Shown one piece after another: positions 26,137 through 33,880 of a stretch of 64,000 nucleotides of DNA. The translations under genes and the position numbers were made by a program. Position 1 is the stretch's first letter, and every line of letters begins with the position of its first letter. The DNA lies in the NCBI GenBank assembly GCA_027022365.1, contig JALVYU010000031.1, forward strand, positions 186,001 through 250,000. The letters are read 5' to 3'. The DNA comes from Desulfurococcales archaeon. GTDB lineage: Archaea > Thermoproteota > Thermoprotei_A > Sulfolobales > Desulfurococcaceae. The notes under the pieces were generated by a model, which saw only the letters and a list, made by a program, of their open reading frames with translations, searched no databases and had not been told where the DNA came from.

Positions 26137-27093
26137 TTGCGGGAATTACATCGTTTGACTAGATCTATTAGCGAATTGATCACAGCAAACGATCCGAGCC
26201 ATCGCGGGGTAATTTACCTTTTAGCCGAAGCCCTAAAGAGGAAAATAGAGGATCCACTCGGTAATGCTCTCGGATTGCTGGCGGATACTTCTTCATTAGT
26301 GATAGTAACAGGGTTTAATGTACCTCCGGATTATCGTCCTGAGACCGATGGGATAATAGGTGCGGCTGTGCTTGCAAGAGCATTTCTCGATATAGGTTCT
26401 AATGAGGTTGTGATAGTTCTTGATGATAAGGAACAGAGAATGATTATGGAACATCTTATAAAGATACTTTTGAATGTGAATGCCGTCTCGGAAAAAATAG
26501 TGTTCTTGACCCGTATTGATAACGAGTACTTATTCAGAGAGATTCTCGCCGAGGAGATCTCTTCTAGGGATATCGGGCTCGGAATATTCATCGAGAAACC
26601 ATCACCTAATAGGGAGGGAGTAATACATAATATGCGCGGCATTGACGTGACGCAACACCATCTAGACCCAAGAATATTGCTGTGTGTTTTCAAGGAAATG
26701 GGTGTCAAAACAATAGGTATAGGTGATGGCGGCAATGAAGTCGGGCTAGGAATAATAGAGGAAGATGTAAGGAAATACGTACCATATGGGAACATGTGTG
26801 CATGTCCATGTAGATCAGGTATAGCTTCATCGACCCTCACAGACACTGTGATAGTATCGACAGTCAGTAACTGGGGAGCATATGCGCTCGAAGCCCTGCT
26901 CCTAGCGATTAACGACAAGCCCGAATACATCCATAGCGGGAACGAAGAGAAAATGCTTATCGAGGAAAGCATACGAAAAGGCGCCATTGACGGAGTCCGT
27001 GGCAGAGGCTTCGTAGGCGTTGATGGAATACCGCCTAGTTTTCATGCAAATATAGTTGATACTATCAAGATGATCACTTTATCGCTTTTATAG
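26137..27093 (+). CDS. D-glutamate cyclase-like protein (DUF4392)
   Basis: The 318-residue protein matches the DUF4392 family, whose characterised member (mammalian D-glutamate cyclase) converts D-glutamate to 5-oxo-D-proline. Visible blocks are VIVTGFNVPPDYRPETDGIIG, IDVTQHHLDPR, the glycine-rich GIGDGGNEVGLG and CACPCRSGIASS near the middle, and VSNWGAYALEALL. The length fits a full catalytic domain. It starts at TTG 26137. It sits between the surface glycosidase and an unknown gene. D-glutamate would be available from bacterial peptidoglycan peptides, which fits an uptake island, but that link is inference. Confidence 0.8.
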   Translation: MRELHRLTRSISELITANDPSHRGVIYLLAEALKRKIEDPLGNALGLLADTSSLVIVTGFNVPPDYRPETDGIIGAAVLARAFLDIGSNEVVIVLDDKEQRMIMEHLIKILLNVNAVSEKIVFLTRIDNEYLFREILAEEISSRDIGLGIFIEKPSPNREGVIHNMRGIDVTQHHLDPRILLCVFKEMGVKTIGIGDGGNEVGLGIIEEDVRKYVPYGNMCACPCRSGIASSTLTDTVIVSTVSNWGAYALEALLLAINDKPEYIHSGNEEKMLIEESIRKGAIDGVRGRGFVGVDGIPPSFHANIVDTIKMITLSLL

Positions 27094-27186
27094 TTATCTT
27101 AACTGTTTTAAAGCTACTCGACAAGATAGTGATATATACAGTTGGGGATAATGCATGCAATAAACTGTTGAATAGCTAAGGCGATA

Positions 27187-27555
27187 ATGTTGGAAATACT
27201 AATCGACAAAAAAGCGATGAAATACATTAGGAAACTAGACGAGAACCTTAGAAAAGCGGTTGAATCACTGAATGATCCCAGCCTCGTCGATAAGTTTCTC
27301 AAGAAAGCAAGTAGAATCGTTGATAAAATACATAATGAATACTGTATAGACTCTGAGTGCGACAGCCTAGTACTCGTTATAGACAATATATACTATAATA
27401 TCCTCCAGATCTTGGATGAAGCAGTTAAAAACAATATCACTTCAGACAAAGCAATAGAGCTTGTCGAAAAATACTTGTCCAAGCTTGAAAGATTACTTCC
27501 CAAAGAACACATAGAAGAGGGATCACTTATAAGAAGGTTATTTGAACTATTCTAA
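27187..27555 (+). CDS. Hypothetical helical protein, 122 aa
   Basis: I do not recognise this protein. It is small, charged and nearly all helical, with LDENLRKAVESL and LVEKYLSKLERLLPK amphipathic stretches, two cysteines (YCIDSEC) and no membrane segment. ATG 27187 follows AAGGCGATA. It stands 93 bases after the DUF4392 gene with the GATATATAC element at 27129-27137 between them, so it probably has its own promoter. Confidence 0.6.
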   Translation: MLEILIDKKAMKYIRKLDENLRKAVESLNDPSLVDKFLKKASRIVDKIHNEYCIDSECDSLVLVIDNIYYNILQILDEAVKNNITSDKAIELVEKYLSKLERLLPKEHIEEGSLIRRLFELF

Positions 27556-27954
27556 TGCTAGTGTTCCAGAGAAATAACCGTTCGTAATTCTATGGGTTAA
27601 TTTATTCGGTTCTTTCCTAATTATGATCAGTATTCCACCCAACTATCTCATGGCTGTATTGATCAAATTAAGTCTCTGGACAATACCGCTATAGTGATGT
27701 CTACGACTTCTTACTCCTCGTAGACACTCTCATTTTGAAGTCTGCTAACAAATTTATAGAATAAGTATTTGGGGACAGCATAGATTGTTGTACAAATGAT
27801 ATGACGGCGTGAGAGCTTATTACTAGCATTTTTCGCGGTATTTTCGCACCTTCTGTGTTTTATAGTCCATAATAATCATTGTTGTCATGAACGCACTTTA
27901 CCATGTAGAATTTGATTTAATATGTGTGTTTAATGATTACATAGTATTGGAGGA
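27556..27954. other. 399-base intergenic region before glpK
   Basis: This is the longest gene-free stretch in the window. It holds no open frame I would call coding on either strand. It contains the inverted repeat at 27698-27726 and, near its 3' end, TTTAATAT (27916-27923) as a TATA candidate for glpK, with the ribosome binding site GGAGG at 27949-27953. The remainder is AT-rich without visible repeats. It may be a regulatory region or decayed sequence. Confidence 0.5.
27698..27726. promoter_or_regulatory. Inverted repeat TGTCTACGA/TCGTAGACA
   Basis: Perfect 9-base arms at 27698-27706 and 27718-27726 are separated by 11 bases. It is too far (about 230 bases) from the glpK start for a simple operator over the promoter. 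It could be a hairpin of an unknown transcript, a terminator-like structure or a remote site. Confidence 0.35.
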
Positions 27955-29514
27955 ATGGTGTCCTCCATGAAATATCTATTATCTGTCGACCAGGGCACGA
28001 CTGGTACTAGGGCCGCTATATATGATGAGAAAGGAGAAATTATTGCTTGGTCCTATGTTAAGCATCATCAAATACTGCCTAAGCCGGGATGGGTTGAACA
28101 CGATCCTCTCGAGATATGGCATAATACAGTTCAGGTAATGAGAGATGCTGTAAAGAGAGCAGGCATTAGTCCAAGAGAGATCGTTGGCATAGGTGTCACC
28201 AACCAGAGAGAAACAACGGTCGTATGGGAGAAAGATACGGGTAGACCAGTATACAATGCAATAGTCTGGCAAGACTCCAGAACTATTAATAGATGTGACA
28301 GCCTTAAATACGAGGGGATAGAAGACGAGATAATAAGGCCTCTCACGGGCCTCTACGCCCATACATATTTCTCGGCAACAAAGCTGGAATGGATACTCAA
28401 ACACACACGCGACGGTGTCGAGAGGGCCAAGAAAGGAGAACTATTGTTCGGAACCATAGATTCATGGCTTATATGGAACATGACCAGAGGCTCGGAAAAC
28501 ATAACTCCAGAACGTGGAGGTGCACACGTTACAGACCCAAGCAATGCCTCTAGGACAATGCTTATGGATATAGAGAAGCTAAGGTGGAGTCCAGAGCTAC
28601 TTGAGGTATTCGGTATACCCGAGAACATGCTCCCCGTAATAAAGCCTAGTAGCTACCCTGAATCCTACGGTCTACTAAGGAAAGATATTCTAGGCGTGGA
28701 AATACCCGTCCTAGGAGATCTCGGCGACCAGCAAGCAGCGCTCGTCGGCCAAGCAGCTTTCGAGTCGGGAGAAGTCAAGTGTACCTATGGCACTGGTAGT
28801 TTCATCCTGATGAATATAGGTGGCACACCCAAACTAAGTAGCCAGGGCCTACTAACTACTGTTGCCTACCAGTTCTCGGGCCATCCACCTCGTTACGCGT
28901 TAGAGGGGAGTATAGCCTATTCTGGCGCAGCCATCGAGTGGCTGAGAGAAGGCTTGGGCTTGATAAAAGATCCCGGGGAAACCGAGGAAATATGCATGAA
29001 GACATACGAGGAAGGCTCTGCCGGAGTATACTTTGTTCCAGCCTTTAGTGGTTTGTTCGCGCCCTACTGGGACACTAAGGCGAGAGGACTGATAATAGGT
29101 ATTACGAGATACACTAAGAAACACCACATAGTTTTCGCGGTTCTAGAATCCATAGCTTTTAGAGTTAGGGACGTCGTAGATGCTATGGCGATTGACTCCG
29201 GTATAGAGCCTCTGGTCATAAAAGCGGATGGTGGAGTATCGAGGAACGACTGCCTGTTACAGCTTCAAGCCGATATATTGGGCAAACGCGTTGTTAGACC
29301 AGTAAACATAGAAACCACAAGCCTAGGAGCAGCATTCGCAGCGGGTCTTGCCTCGAGGGTTTGGAAGAGCATCGACGAACTCAAAAAGATATGGAGACCC
29401 GACAAGATATTCGAGCCTAAGATGACGCGGGAGAAAAGGGAAGAAAAGTACAAATGGTGGTTGAGAGCGGTTGAGAGAGCACTAAAATGGCTAAATACAG
29501 AGGAAGAAGTCTAG
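27955..29514 (+). CDS. glpK: Glycerol kinase
   Basis: The 519-residue FGGY-family kinase makes sn-glycerol 3-phosphate from glycerol and ATP. Diagnostic blocks are SVDQGTTGTRAAIYDEKGE near the start, GVTNQRETTVVW, YNAIVWQDSRT, GDLGDQQAALVGQ, KCTYGTGSFILMN, and the signature PAFSGLFAPYWDTKARG, followed by ADGGVSRNDCLLQLQAD. The length is slightly above the 500 of bacterial enzymes. ATG 27955 directly abuts GGAGGA, so GTG 27958 or ATG 27967 may be the real start. The product is the substrate of the dehydrogenase set at 5195-8319. It is not in one operon with it. Confidence 0.95.
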   Translation: MVSSMKYLLSVDQGTTGTRAAIYDEKGEIIAWSYVKHHQILPKPGWVEHDPLEIWHNTVQVMRDAVKRAGISPREIVGIGVTNQRETTVVWEKDTGRPVYNAIVWQDSRTINRCDSLKYEGIEDEIIRPLTGLYAHTYFSATKLEWILKHTRDGVERAKKGELLFGTIDSWLIWNMTRGSENITPERGGAHVTDPSNASRTMLMDIEKLRWSPELLEVFGIPENMLPVIKPSSYPESYGLLRKDILGVEIPVLGDLGDQQAALVGQAAFESGEVKCTYGTGSFILMNIGGTPKLSSQGLLTTVAYQFSGHPPRYALEGSIAYSGAAIEWLREGLGLIKDPGETEEICMKTYEEGSAGVYFVPAFSGLFAPYWDTKARGLIIGITRYTKKHHIVFAVLESIAFRVRDVVDAMAIDSGIEPLVIKADGGVSRNDCLLQLQADILGKRVVRPVNIETTSLGAAFAAGLASRVWKSIDELKKIWRPDKIFEPKMTREKREEKYKWWLRAVERALKWLNTEEEV

Positions 29515-29522
29515 GCTTGCGG

Positions 29523-29580
29523 TCAAAACTCCCTGTTCATCATCTTTTCAGCCGCGTCATCATCTATCATCCCTTATCAG
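29523..29580 (-). ncRNA. Possible C/D-box-like small RNA
   Basis: On the minus strand this convergent intergenic segment has two perfect ATGATGA boxes (29563-29557 and 29543-29537), CTGA at 29580-29577 and 29551-29548, and TTGA at 29526-29523. Box C and box D sequences in that density suggest a C/D guide RNA, but the gap between the first C box and its D box is only 5 bases unless the degenerate ATGATAG just before is used. Low confidence. Confidence 0.25.
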
Positions 29581-29640
29581 AAATATATTATATGGTACAT
29601 GGTTTTTTAGAAAACGATTTGCTAGCCATCAACATAACTA

Positions 29641-29658
29641 GGAAAAAGTAAGGAAAAA
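29641..29658 (-). terminator. Tandem T5C2 tracts after the MFS gene (minus strand)
   Basis: GGAAAAA occurs twice (29641-29647 and 29652-29658), so the minus-strand transcript of the MFS gene meets TTTTTCC twice within 40 bases of its stop. The plus-strand glpK transcript meets TTTTTT at 29603-29608. Confidence 0.45.
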
Positions 29659-29679
29659 CGTTCTATCCTTAGTTTATGC

Positions 29680-30972
29680 TTATCCGCTCGTCCTCAGCCT
29701 CTTGTAGTCTGTCGGATAATATTTTGCTAGCAGTATCCATGCAACAATACATAGTAGCCAGAGGCTCACAAGGCTTACTGCCGCATAGAGTAGTGACAAT
29801 GATTTCGTGAGGCCGCTCGAGAGGAAGAAGTACACTAGTGCTCCATATATTGTCGGCCCTATAGCCCATCCCGCGCTGTTCAGTATATTGTATATCGAGA
29901 ATATAGTGCCCCTATACTCTGGCTTTACGCAATCACTTATAACTGTGCTTATATTGGGATATGCGAATGTCGTGAACATCATGCCGGCCACCGCCAATAA
30001 GGCTGGTGGTAGGAGAGCAGTGAACGATACTTCTCCGTAAGGATACGGGTAGGCGAGCATGGCGATCATTGCCAGGTAGCCTATTATGATACCTGCAATG
30101 CTTACCTGCACTCTCCCTATGGGCCCCTTCTTTTTCGCGAGCCTATCACTGAGGGTTCCGCCGATGATGTGCCCGAAAGCTATGCTTATCGTCGCAACTA
30201 TCAGTACTAGGCTTGCATATGTTTTCGGTATTCCCCATCTCGTCATGATGTAATCCACCGAGAAATAAGCCAACATACCCCACGGAATAGTCCATGCAAT
30301 GATCTGCACCATGACTATCAGGACGCTCCTGGTGAGAGCGCCTCTCACGGCTTCACGTAAACTATACTTCTTGGTGGTCTCCGGCGAATCACTATAGCCT
30401 ACGGTGACACCTTTACTGGACAAGTATAGACCGACGACGAATACAAGCACGAACACGCCGGCGATAAGGTATGCTGTCCTCCAGTTCAGCAGTATACCAG
30501 CCATGAGCAGGCCGAGCACCATGCCGAACACGCTGGAAGCGTAGTATGTAGCGTATCCCTTACCCCTCTTCTCGCTCGGCACGACATCAGCGATGAACGC
30601 ATATATGACAGGGCTTATACCGAGGAGGGCGACACCGAATATTATGAGATAAGCCATTATCTCGAAATAGCTCGTCACGCTCGATACGAGTATTAACGAT
30701 ATACCCATGGCGAGGCCGAGGGCGAGCAATAGCCTTCTGCGCCCAAGCTTATCTCCTAGAACGCCCCACAGGAACGTCAGTGCTAATCCAATAAATCCCG
30801 GCACGGTTTTCAAGAAGCCGGCGTAGAGCCTCCACGTCTCCTCGTTACCGGGTATGATTCCTTCTTTGTGGAGAGTGTCCAGTATTGGGGCCAGCATGTA
30901 GTTGCCGGAGAAGTAGAAGAGTACCATGAGGGCGAGGAACAGGAGTATAAGGTTAGTTTTGACTTCAGCCAT
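29680..30972 (-). CDS. Major facilitator superfamily transporter
   Basis: The 430-residue protein has twelve predicted membrane helices and the MFS loop motif GVLGDKLGRRRLLL between helices 2 and 3, with a weaker copy GGTLSDRLAKKKGPIG in the second half. Substrate residues are not readable. ATG 30972 follows GGGGTGA. It is the downstream partner of an alpha/beta hydrolase gene (4-base gap) and lies near glycerol kinase and a glycerophosphodiesterase, so transport of glycerol phosphate, glycerophosphodiesters or a hydrolysis product is a reasonable guess. A drug exporter is the alternative. Confidence 0.85.
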   Translation of the reverse strand: MAEVKTNLILLFLALMVLFYFSGNYMLAPILDTLHKEGIIPGNEETWRLYAGFLKTVPGFIGLALTFLWGVLGDKLGRRRLLLALGLAMGISLILVSSVTSYFEIMAYLIIFGVALLGISPVIYAFIADVVPSEKRGKGYATYYASSVFGMVLGLLMAGILLNWRTAYLIAGVFVLVFVVGLYLSSKGVTVGYSDSPETTKKYSLREAVRGALTRSVLIVMVQIIAWTIPWGMLAYFSVDYIMTRWGIPKTYASLVLIVATISIAFGHIIGGTLSDRLAKKKGPIGRVQVSIAGIIIGYLAMIAMLAYPYPYGEVSFTALLPPALLAVAGMMFTTFAYPNISTVISDCVKPEYRGTIFSIYNILNSAGWAIGPTIYGALVYFFLSSGLTKSLSLLYAAVSLVSLWLLCIVAWILLAKYYPTDYKRLRTSG

Positions 30973-30976
30973 TCTG

Positions 30977-31921
30977 TCACCCCAGGTATTCTTTGAAGAA
31001 ACCGATTACCTTTTCTTCGTACTCACGAGGATGATCCTTTATGGTGTGGACATGGCCACTGTCGGTTACCCAAAGAATAGCTTTCGGGTTATTTCTTCTC
31101 AGCTTATCGTAGAATTTCTTGATCTCGCTTAGTGCGACTAGGTCATCATTCCTTCCGGCTATTATCATGAAGGGGATCTTTATGTTATCAGCGTATTTGT
31201 ACATGATTAGATCATCTATATTGATACCTGCTCTGGAAGCTGTAAACCTTACTATTAACGGGTATACAAGGAGGAGCAATGACCTCATTATCCCCTTAAG
31301 CCTCATTATCCATCTCCGGCCCGACTCCCTAATGTCTATATAGGGGCTGTCGGCTACTGCGGCGTTGATTCTCTTGTCTTTAGCCGACAACATGATCGTG
31401 ACTGCGCCGCCCATAGAGTAACCTATAACCCCGATCTTCCCGGCCCTATCGGGCTTCTCGGATTTAAGCCAATCAATAATCCTCATATAGTCTTCAACTT
31501 CCTTCAAACCAAGCGTTGTTATCTCGCCGTCGCTGTCTCCATGCGCTCTGAAATCGAAGGCTACAACATTATAGCCGTTCCTGGCTAGCATGTCTATAAC
31601 AGGCTTCATATAGTCCTCTTCATACTTTGAAGCCGTATATCCATGTATCGCTACTATCGTGGTATCTGATCCTTTATCGATAAACCATCCTCTAAGCCTA
31701 TAACCGTCGCTCGTCGTAACCTCTACATTCTCATAATCGTGGCCGAGATCCTTTGGTGTCCAGTTCTTCTTTAGACGTGGCGGGCTCAGCATCTTATATG
31801 AAGCTAGCCTAGCTAGTCCCACTAGGAAAAGTATAATAGCGATAATAATACTGGCAACTACACCGACAACGATGAAGAGGCTCTGCAAGGATATTGCACC
31901 GTTATTAAAATCTACCACCAA
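30977..31921 (-). CDS. Membrane-anchored alpha/beta hydrolase
   Basis: The protein (about 314 residues) has one N-terminal membrane helix (IVVGVVASIIIAIILFLVGL) and then an alpha/beta hydrolase domain with the nucleophile elbow GYSMGGA, an Asp in AGRNDD and the catalytic His in SGHVHTIKD. The family resembles BAAT/lysophospholipase-type serine hydrolases (VVAFDFRAHGDSDGE). The longest frame reaches 31969, but that would run into the divergent gene. TTG 31921 or TTG 31888 behind GGTG sites are better starts. It is operonic with the MFS gene and divergent from the glycerophosphodiesterase, so a role in lipid or ester breakdown fits. Confidence 0.83.
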   Translation of the reverse strand: MVVDFNNGAISLQSLFIVVGVVASIIIAIILFLVGLARLASYKMLSPPRLKKNWTPKDLGHDYENVEVTTSDGYRLRGWFIDKGSDTTIVAIHGYTASKYEEDYMKPVIDMLARNGYNVVAFDFRAHGDSDGEITTLGLKEVEDYMRIIDWLKSEKPDRAGKIGVIGYSMGGAVTIMLSAKDKRINAAVADSPYIDIRESGRRWIMRLKGIMRSLLLLVYPLIVRFTASRAGINIDDLIMYKYADNIKIPFMIIAGRNDDLVALSEIKKFYDKLRRNNPKAILWVTDSGHVHTIKDHPREYEEKVIGFFKEYLG

Positions 31922-31967
31922 GAAATAAATTCTCTTTGTATAACCATATCCAGTATAGGTGCGAGAC

Positions 31968-32675
31968 ATGAAGCCTATTCTGATCGGACATAGGGGTTTT
32001 CCCGCGAAATACCCTGAAAATACTATTGCTTCATTCCTTGCAGCCCTCTACTATGGCGCTGATGGGATAGAGCTCGATGTATGGCTCGACCGAGACAGGG
32101 ACTTAGTCGTAATACATGATCCAGACACACAGCGGGTAGCCGGAGAAAAGCTTTACGTCAAAGAAACAAGCACATCAGAACTTAGAAGCCTAGACCTCGG
32201 ACTCGCTCAGAGAATACCTTTACTCGAAGAGGTACTGGAAGCGATACCTAGTACCGTCCCCTTATTTGTAGAGATAAAAGATGTCGAAGCAGCAGTCCCA
32301 GCTTACGAACTCGTAAAGAAGTACGATAGACTCGACAAAACAATGTTCATAAGCTTCCATCCAGAAGCCCTCGAAAAAATAAGGAAAGCTAGCGAAGATG
32401 CTAGATTAGGCTTTATAATAGGAAGCATTGAGGCCGCAGAGAAAGCGCCCAGGCTTGCCGAGAGGCTTCGCTTACAAGCCATCGCGCCTCCAGTTCTCGG
32501 AGCAAAATACCTCGGTAAAGAGAAGTTCATCGAATACCTTAAAACGATCAAGAGCCTGGGTCTGTATACGGCTGTATGGGTCATTAATACGGAGGAAGAA
32601 TATAGGCTCGTTAAAGACTATGTAGACGCAATAATCACTGATAACATAGAGTACATAAGAACTCTTCAACACTAA
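31968..32675 (+). CDS. Glycerophosphodiester phosphodiesterase
   Basis: The protein of about 235 residues has the GDPD signature GHRGFPAKYPENT at the N-terminus (His and Arg in the active site), the metal-binding GADGIELDVWLDRDRDLVV with the second catalytic His in VIHDP, and VEIKD and WVINTEEEY blocks. It hydrolyses glycerophosphodiesters to glycerol 3-phosphate plus alcohol. GTG 31959 opens the frame but is part of the TAGGTG site. ATG 31968 is favoured. There is no signal peptide, so it acts in the cytoplasm. It feeds the same pool as glycerol kinase and the dehydrogenase at 5195. Confidence 0.92.
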   Translation: MKPILIGHRGFPAKYPENTIASFLAALYYGADGIELDVWLDRDRDLVVIHDPDTQRVAGEKLYVKETSTSELRSLDLGLAQRIPLLEEVLEAIPSTVPLFVEIKDVEAAVPAYELVKKYDRLDKTMFISFHPEALEKIRKASEDARLGFIIGSIEAAEKAPRLAERLRLQAIAPPVLGAKYLGKEKFIEYLKTIKSLGLYTAVWVINTEEEYRLVKDYVDAIITDNIEYIRTLQH

Positions 32676-32683
32676 TTTTTCCC
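32676..32683 (+). terminator. T5C3 terminator after the phosphodiesterase gene
   Basis: TTTTTCCC begins immediately after the TAA stop and matches the tract found after several other plus-strand genes here. Confidence 0.5.
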
Positions 32684-32725
32684 TAAGATGAGTTTGCGCG
32701 TCGATCCATGGGATATCTTATGGTC

Positions 32726-32785
32726 GTGATGAAAGTACCCTCGAATGACCGGCGAGTCCGGGATGAAGAACCGGAATTATGCTGA
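32726..32785 (+). ncRNA. C/D box guide RNA candidate
   Basis: The segment has a box C GTGATGA (32726-32732), a 12-base spacer, a D'-like ATGA (32745-32748), a C'-like GGATGA (32761-32766), a 15-base spacer and box D CTGA (32782-32785). The size of 60 bases and the box order fit archaeal C/D methylation guides. D' is degenerate and I could not identify an rRNA target from memory. It lies in the convergent gap between the phosphodiesterase and zinc-ribbon genes. Confidence 0.35.
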
Positions 32786-32787
32786 AA

Positions 32788-32997
32788 TTATGCTTGATTC
32801 TTTTCTTTTATCCTACTATATGGGTCCTCGAGGAAGAATCCTTTCCTACACCTGGGACATATAACGAGGATAGGTCTCTCACGTTCCTCGTGGAAAACCT
32901 CGTGGTCGGCCATGTATAGTACGGATTCATACATGTAGTCGAAATCTTTCGGATCACCCTCGTATCCGCAGAATGGACACCTTATTCTACTAACCAT
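32788..32997 (-). CDS. Small two-CxxC zinc-ribbon protein
   Basis: The 69-residue protein has CPFC near residue 7 and CPRC in VICPRCRKGFFLED, the four ligands of a zinc ribbon, separated by a charged insert. Its function is unknown. Such proteins are often RNA- or protein-binding. The frame is open to 33006, but ATG 32997 sits 6 bases after GAGGTG. A TATA-like TTTATATA on the minus strand at about 33036-33043 supplies a promoter. Confidence 0.75.
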   Translation of the reverse strand: MVSRIRCPFCGYEGDPKDFDYMYESVLYMADHEVFHEERERPILVICPRCRKGFFLEDPYSRIKEKNQA

Positions 32998-33033
32998 AGC
33001 CAACACCTCTTAAGACCAACCCATGTATAGTTC

Positions 33034-33045
33034 TATATAAAACCA
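33034..33045 (-). promoter_or_regulatory. TATA promoter of the zinc-ribbon gene
   Basis: On the minus strand GGTTTTATATAGAAC contains a good archaeal TATA box about 40 bases before ATG 32997, leaving room for a short leader with the GAGGTG site. Confidence 0.4.
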
Positions 33046-33080
33046 GGTTATTACGTGAATGGTTGCGTGAAGACTTGTAC

Positions 33081-33452
33081 TTACTGCTCGTAAAGCTCTA
33101 CTTCAACGAATGGCTTAACCCTGGACTTGATCAAATGTCCAGCGTATACTTTGTAACCCTTCTCGGTATATGTTGCGAGGACGACGTGTAGGTGTATGCG
33201 GAGTCCTTCGTCATTATTCCTGTAATTCCCCAGTAGCGATCCGATCTCTATGATGAAAGGCTCACGAGGCCTGATCTGGATCTCATGGTATTTCTCGCCG
33301 TCATAAACGCCTATAATAGCTTCACTGAGGCCACCTATGCCTGCTATTGCTCCATTTCTCAAGCCTAGCCTCTTAATCTCTTCTACAAGGAATTGGTGGA
33401 TGTCTCTGCCTTCCGGAATTCTGGTCTTGACGAGCTTCATCCTCTCGCCCAA
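33081..33452 (-). CDS. PPC/DUF296 domain protein
   Basis: The 123-residue protein is a single PPC (plants and prokaryotes conserved, DUF296) domain: MKLVKTRIPEGRDIHQFL at the start, NGAIAGIGGLSEAIIGVYD in the core, and the HLHVVLATY strand with the conserved His pair. Archaeal and bacterial members form trimers and are sometimes called DNA-binding, although their biochemical role is open and metal or small-molecule binding by the His cluster is possible. It is the third gene of the minus-strand series with the YjbQ pair, 5 bases after the upstream gene. Confidence 0.88.
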   Translation of the reverse strand: MGERMKLVKTRIPEGRDIHQFLVEEIKRLGLRNGAIAGIGGLSEAIIGVYDGEKYHEIQIRPREPFIIEIGSLLGNYRNNDEGLRIHLHVVLATYTEKGYKVYAGHLIKSRVKPFVEVELYEQ

Positions 33453-33457
33453 CTTAT

Positions 33458-33880
33458 CTAGTTGTTTTCGTCGGTTAATGACTCCTTTCCACGCACGAGG
33501 AAGATGATCTTTCTCCTATGATTATGCACAGGCCTTGTCTCAAGGAAATACAGTCTGTTTCCCCCTAGGAGAGGCTCGCCATTAATTATCGGTATTCTTT
33601 TATGTGTGCCTAGGAGGGCTGATCTTAGGTGAGCATACGCGTTACCATGCTTCCATCCCGTAACGGGTATGTATTCTTTAACGAATCTATCAAGATGATC
33701 GAGTACTTCGCTCTCAATGAGTACTAGTGCCGGGGTAGCGCCTACCGCATGTATGTCCACAATTCCCTGCTTAACACCGGATTCTGATACTATGTCGTGT
33801 AGAACGCTGGTTAGATCAAAGTATTTCATAGGCCCTCTAGTTATGATCTCAATCTCTATTGAAAACACCCTCAAGAACAA
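33458..33880 (-). CDS. YjbQ/UPF0047 family protein, intact copy
   Basis: The 140-residue protein has the UPF0047 pattern: VSESGVKQGIVDIHAVGATPALVLIESE, then NAYAHLRSALLGTHKRIP, GEPLLGGNRLYFLETRPVHNHR and a terminal beta strand. Bacterial YjbQ has been linked to a side thiamine-phosphate synthase activity, but the physiological role is unclear. The usual HTTA is here HAVGATPA. It starts at TTG 33880 or TTG 33874, inside the end of the preceding paralogue (32-base overlap), so translation is coupled. Confidence 0.83.
   Translation of the reverse strand: MFLRVFSIEIEIITRGPMKYFDLTSVLHDIVSESGVKQGIVDIHAVGATPALVLIESEVLDHLDRFVKEYIPVTGWKHGNAYAHLRSALLGTHKRIPIINGEPLLGGNRLYFLETRPVHNHRRKIIFLVRGKESLTDENN

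Noticed and set aside
26331..26987. Long antisense open frame (218 codons) opposite the DUF4392 gene
   Set aside because: The translation is Ser-rich and without family features, a typical shadow of a real gene on the other strand.
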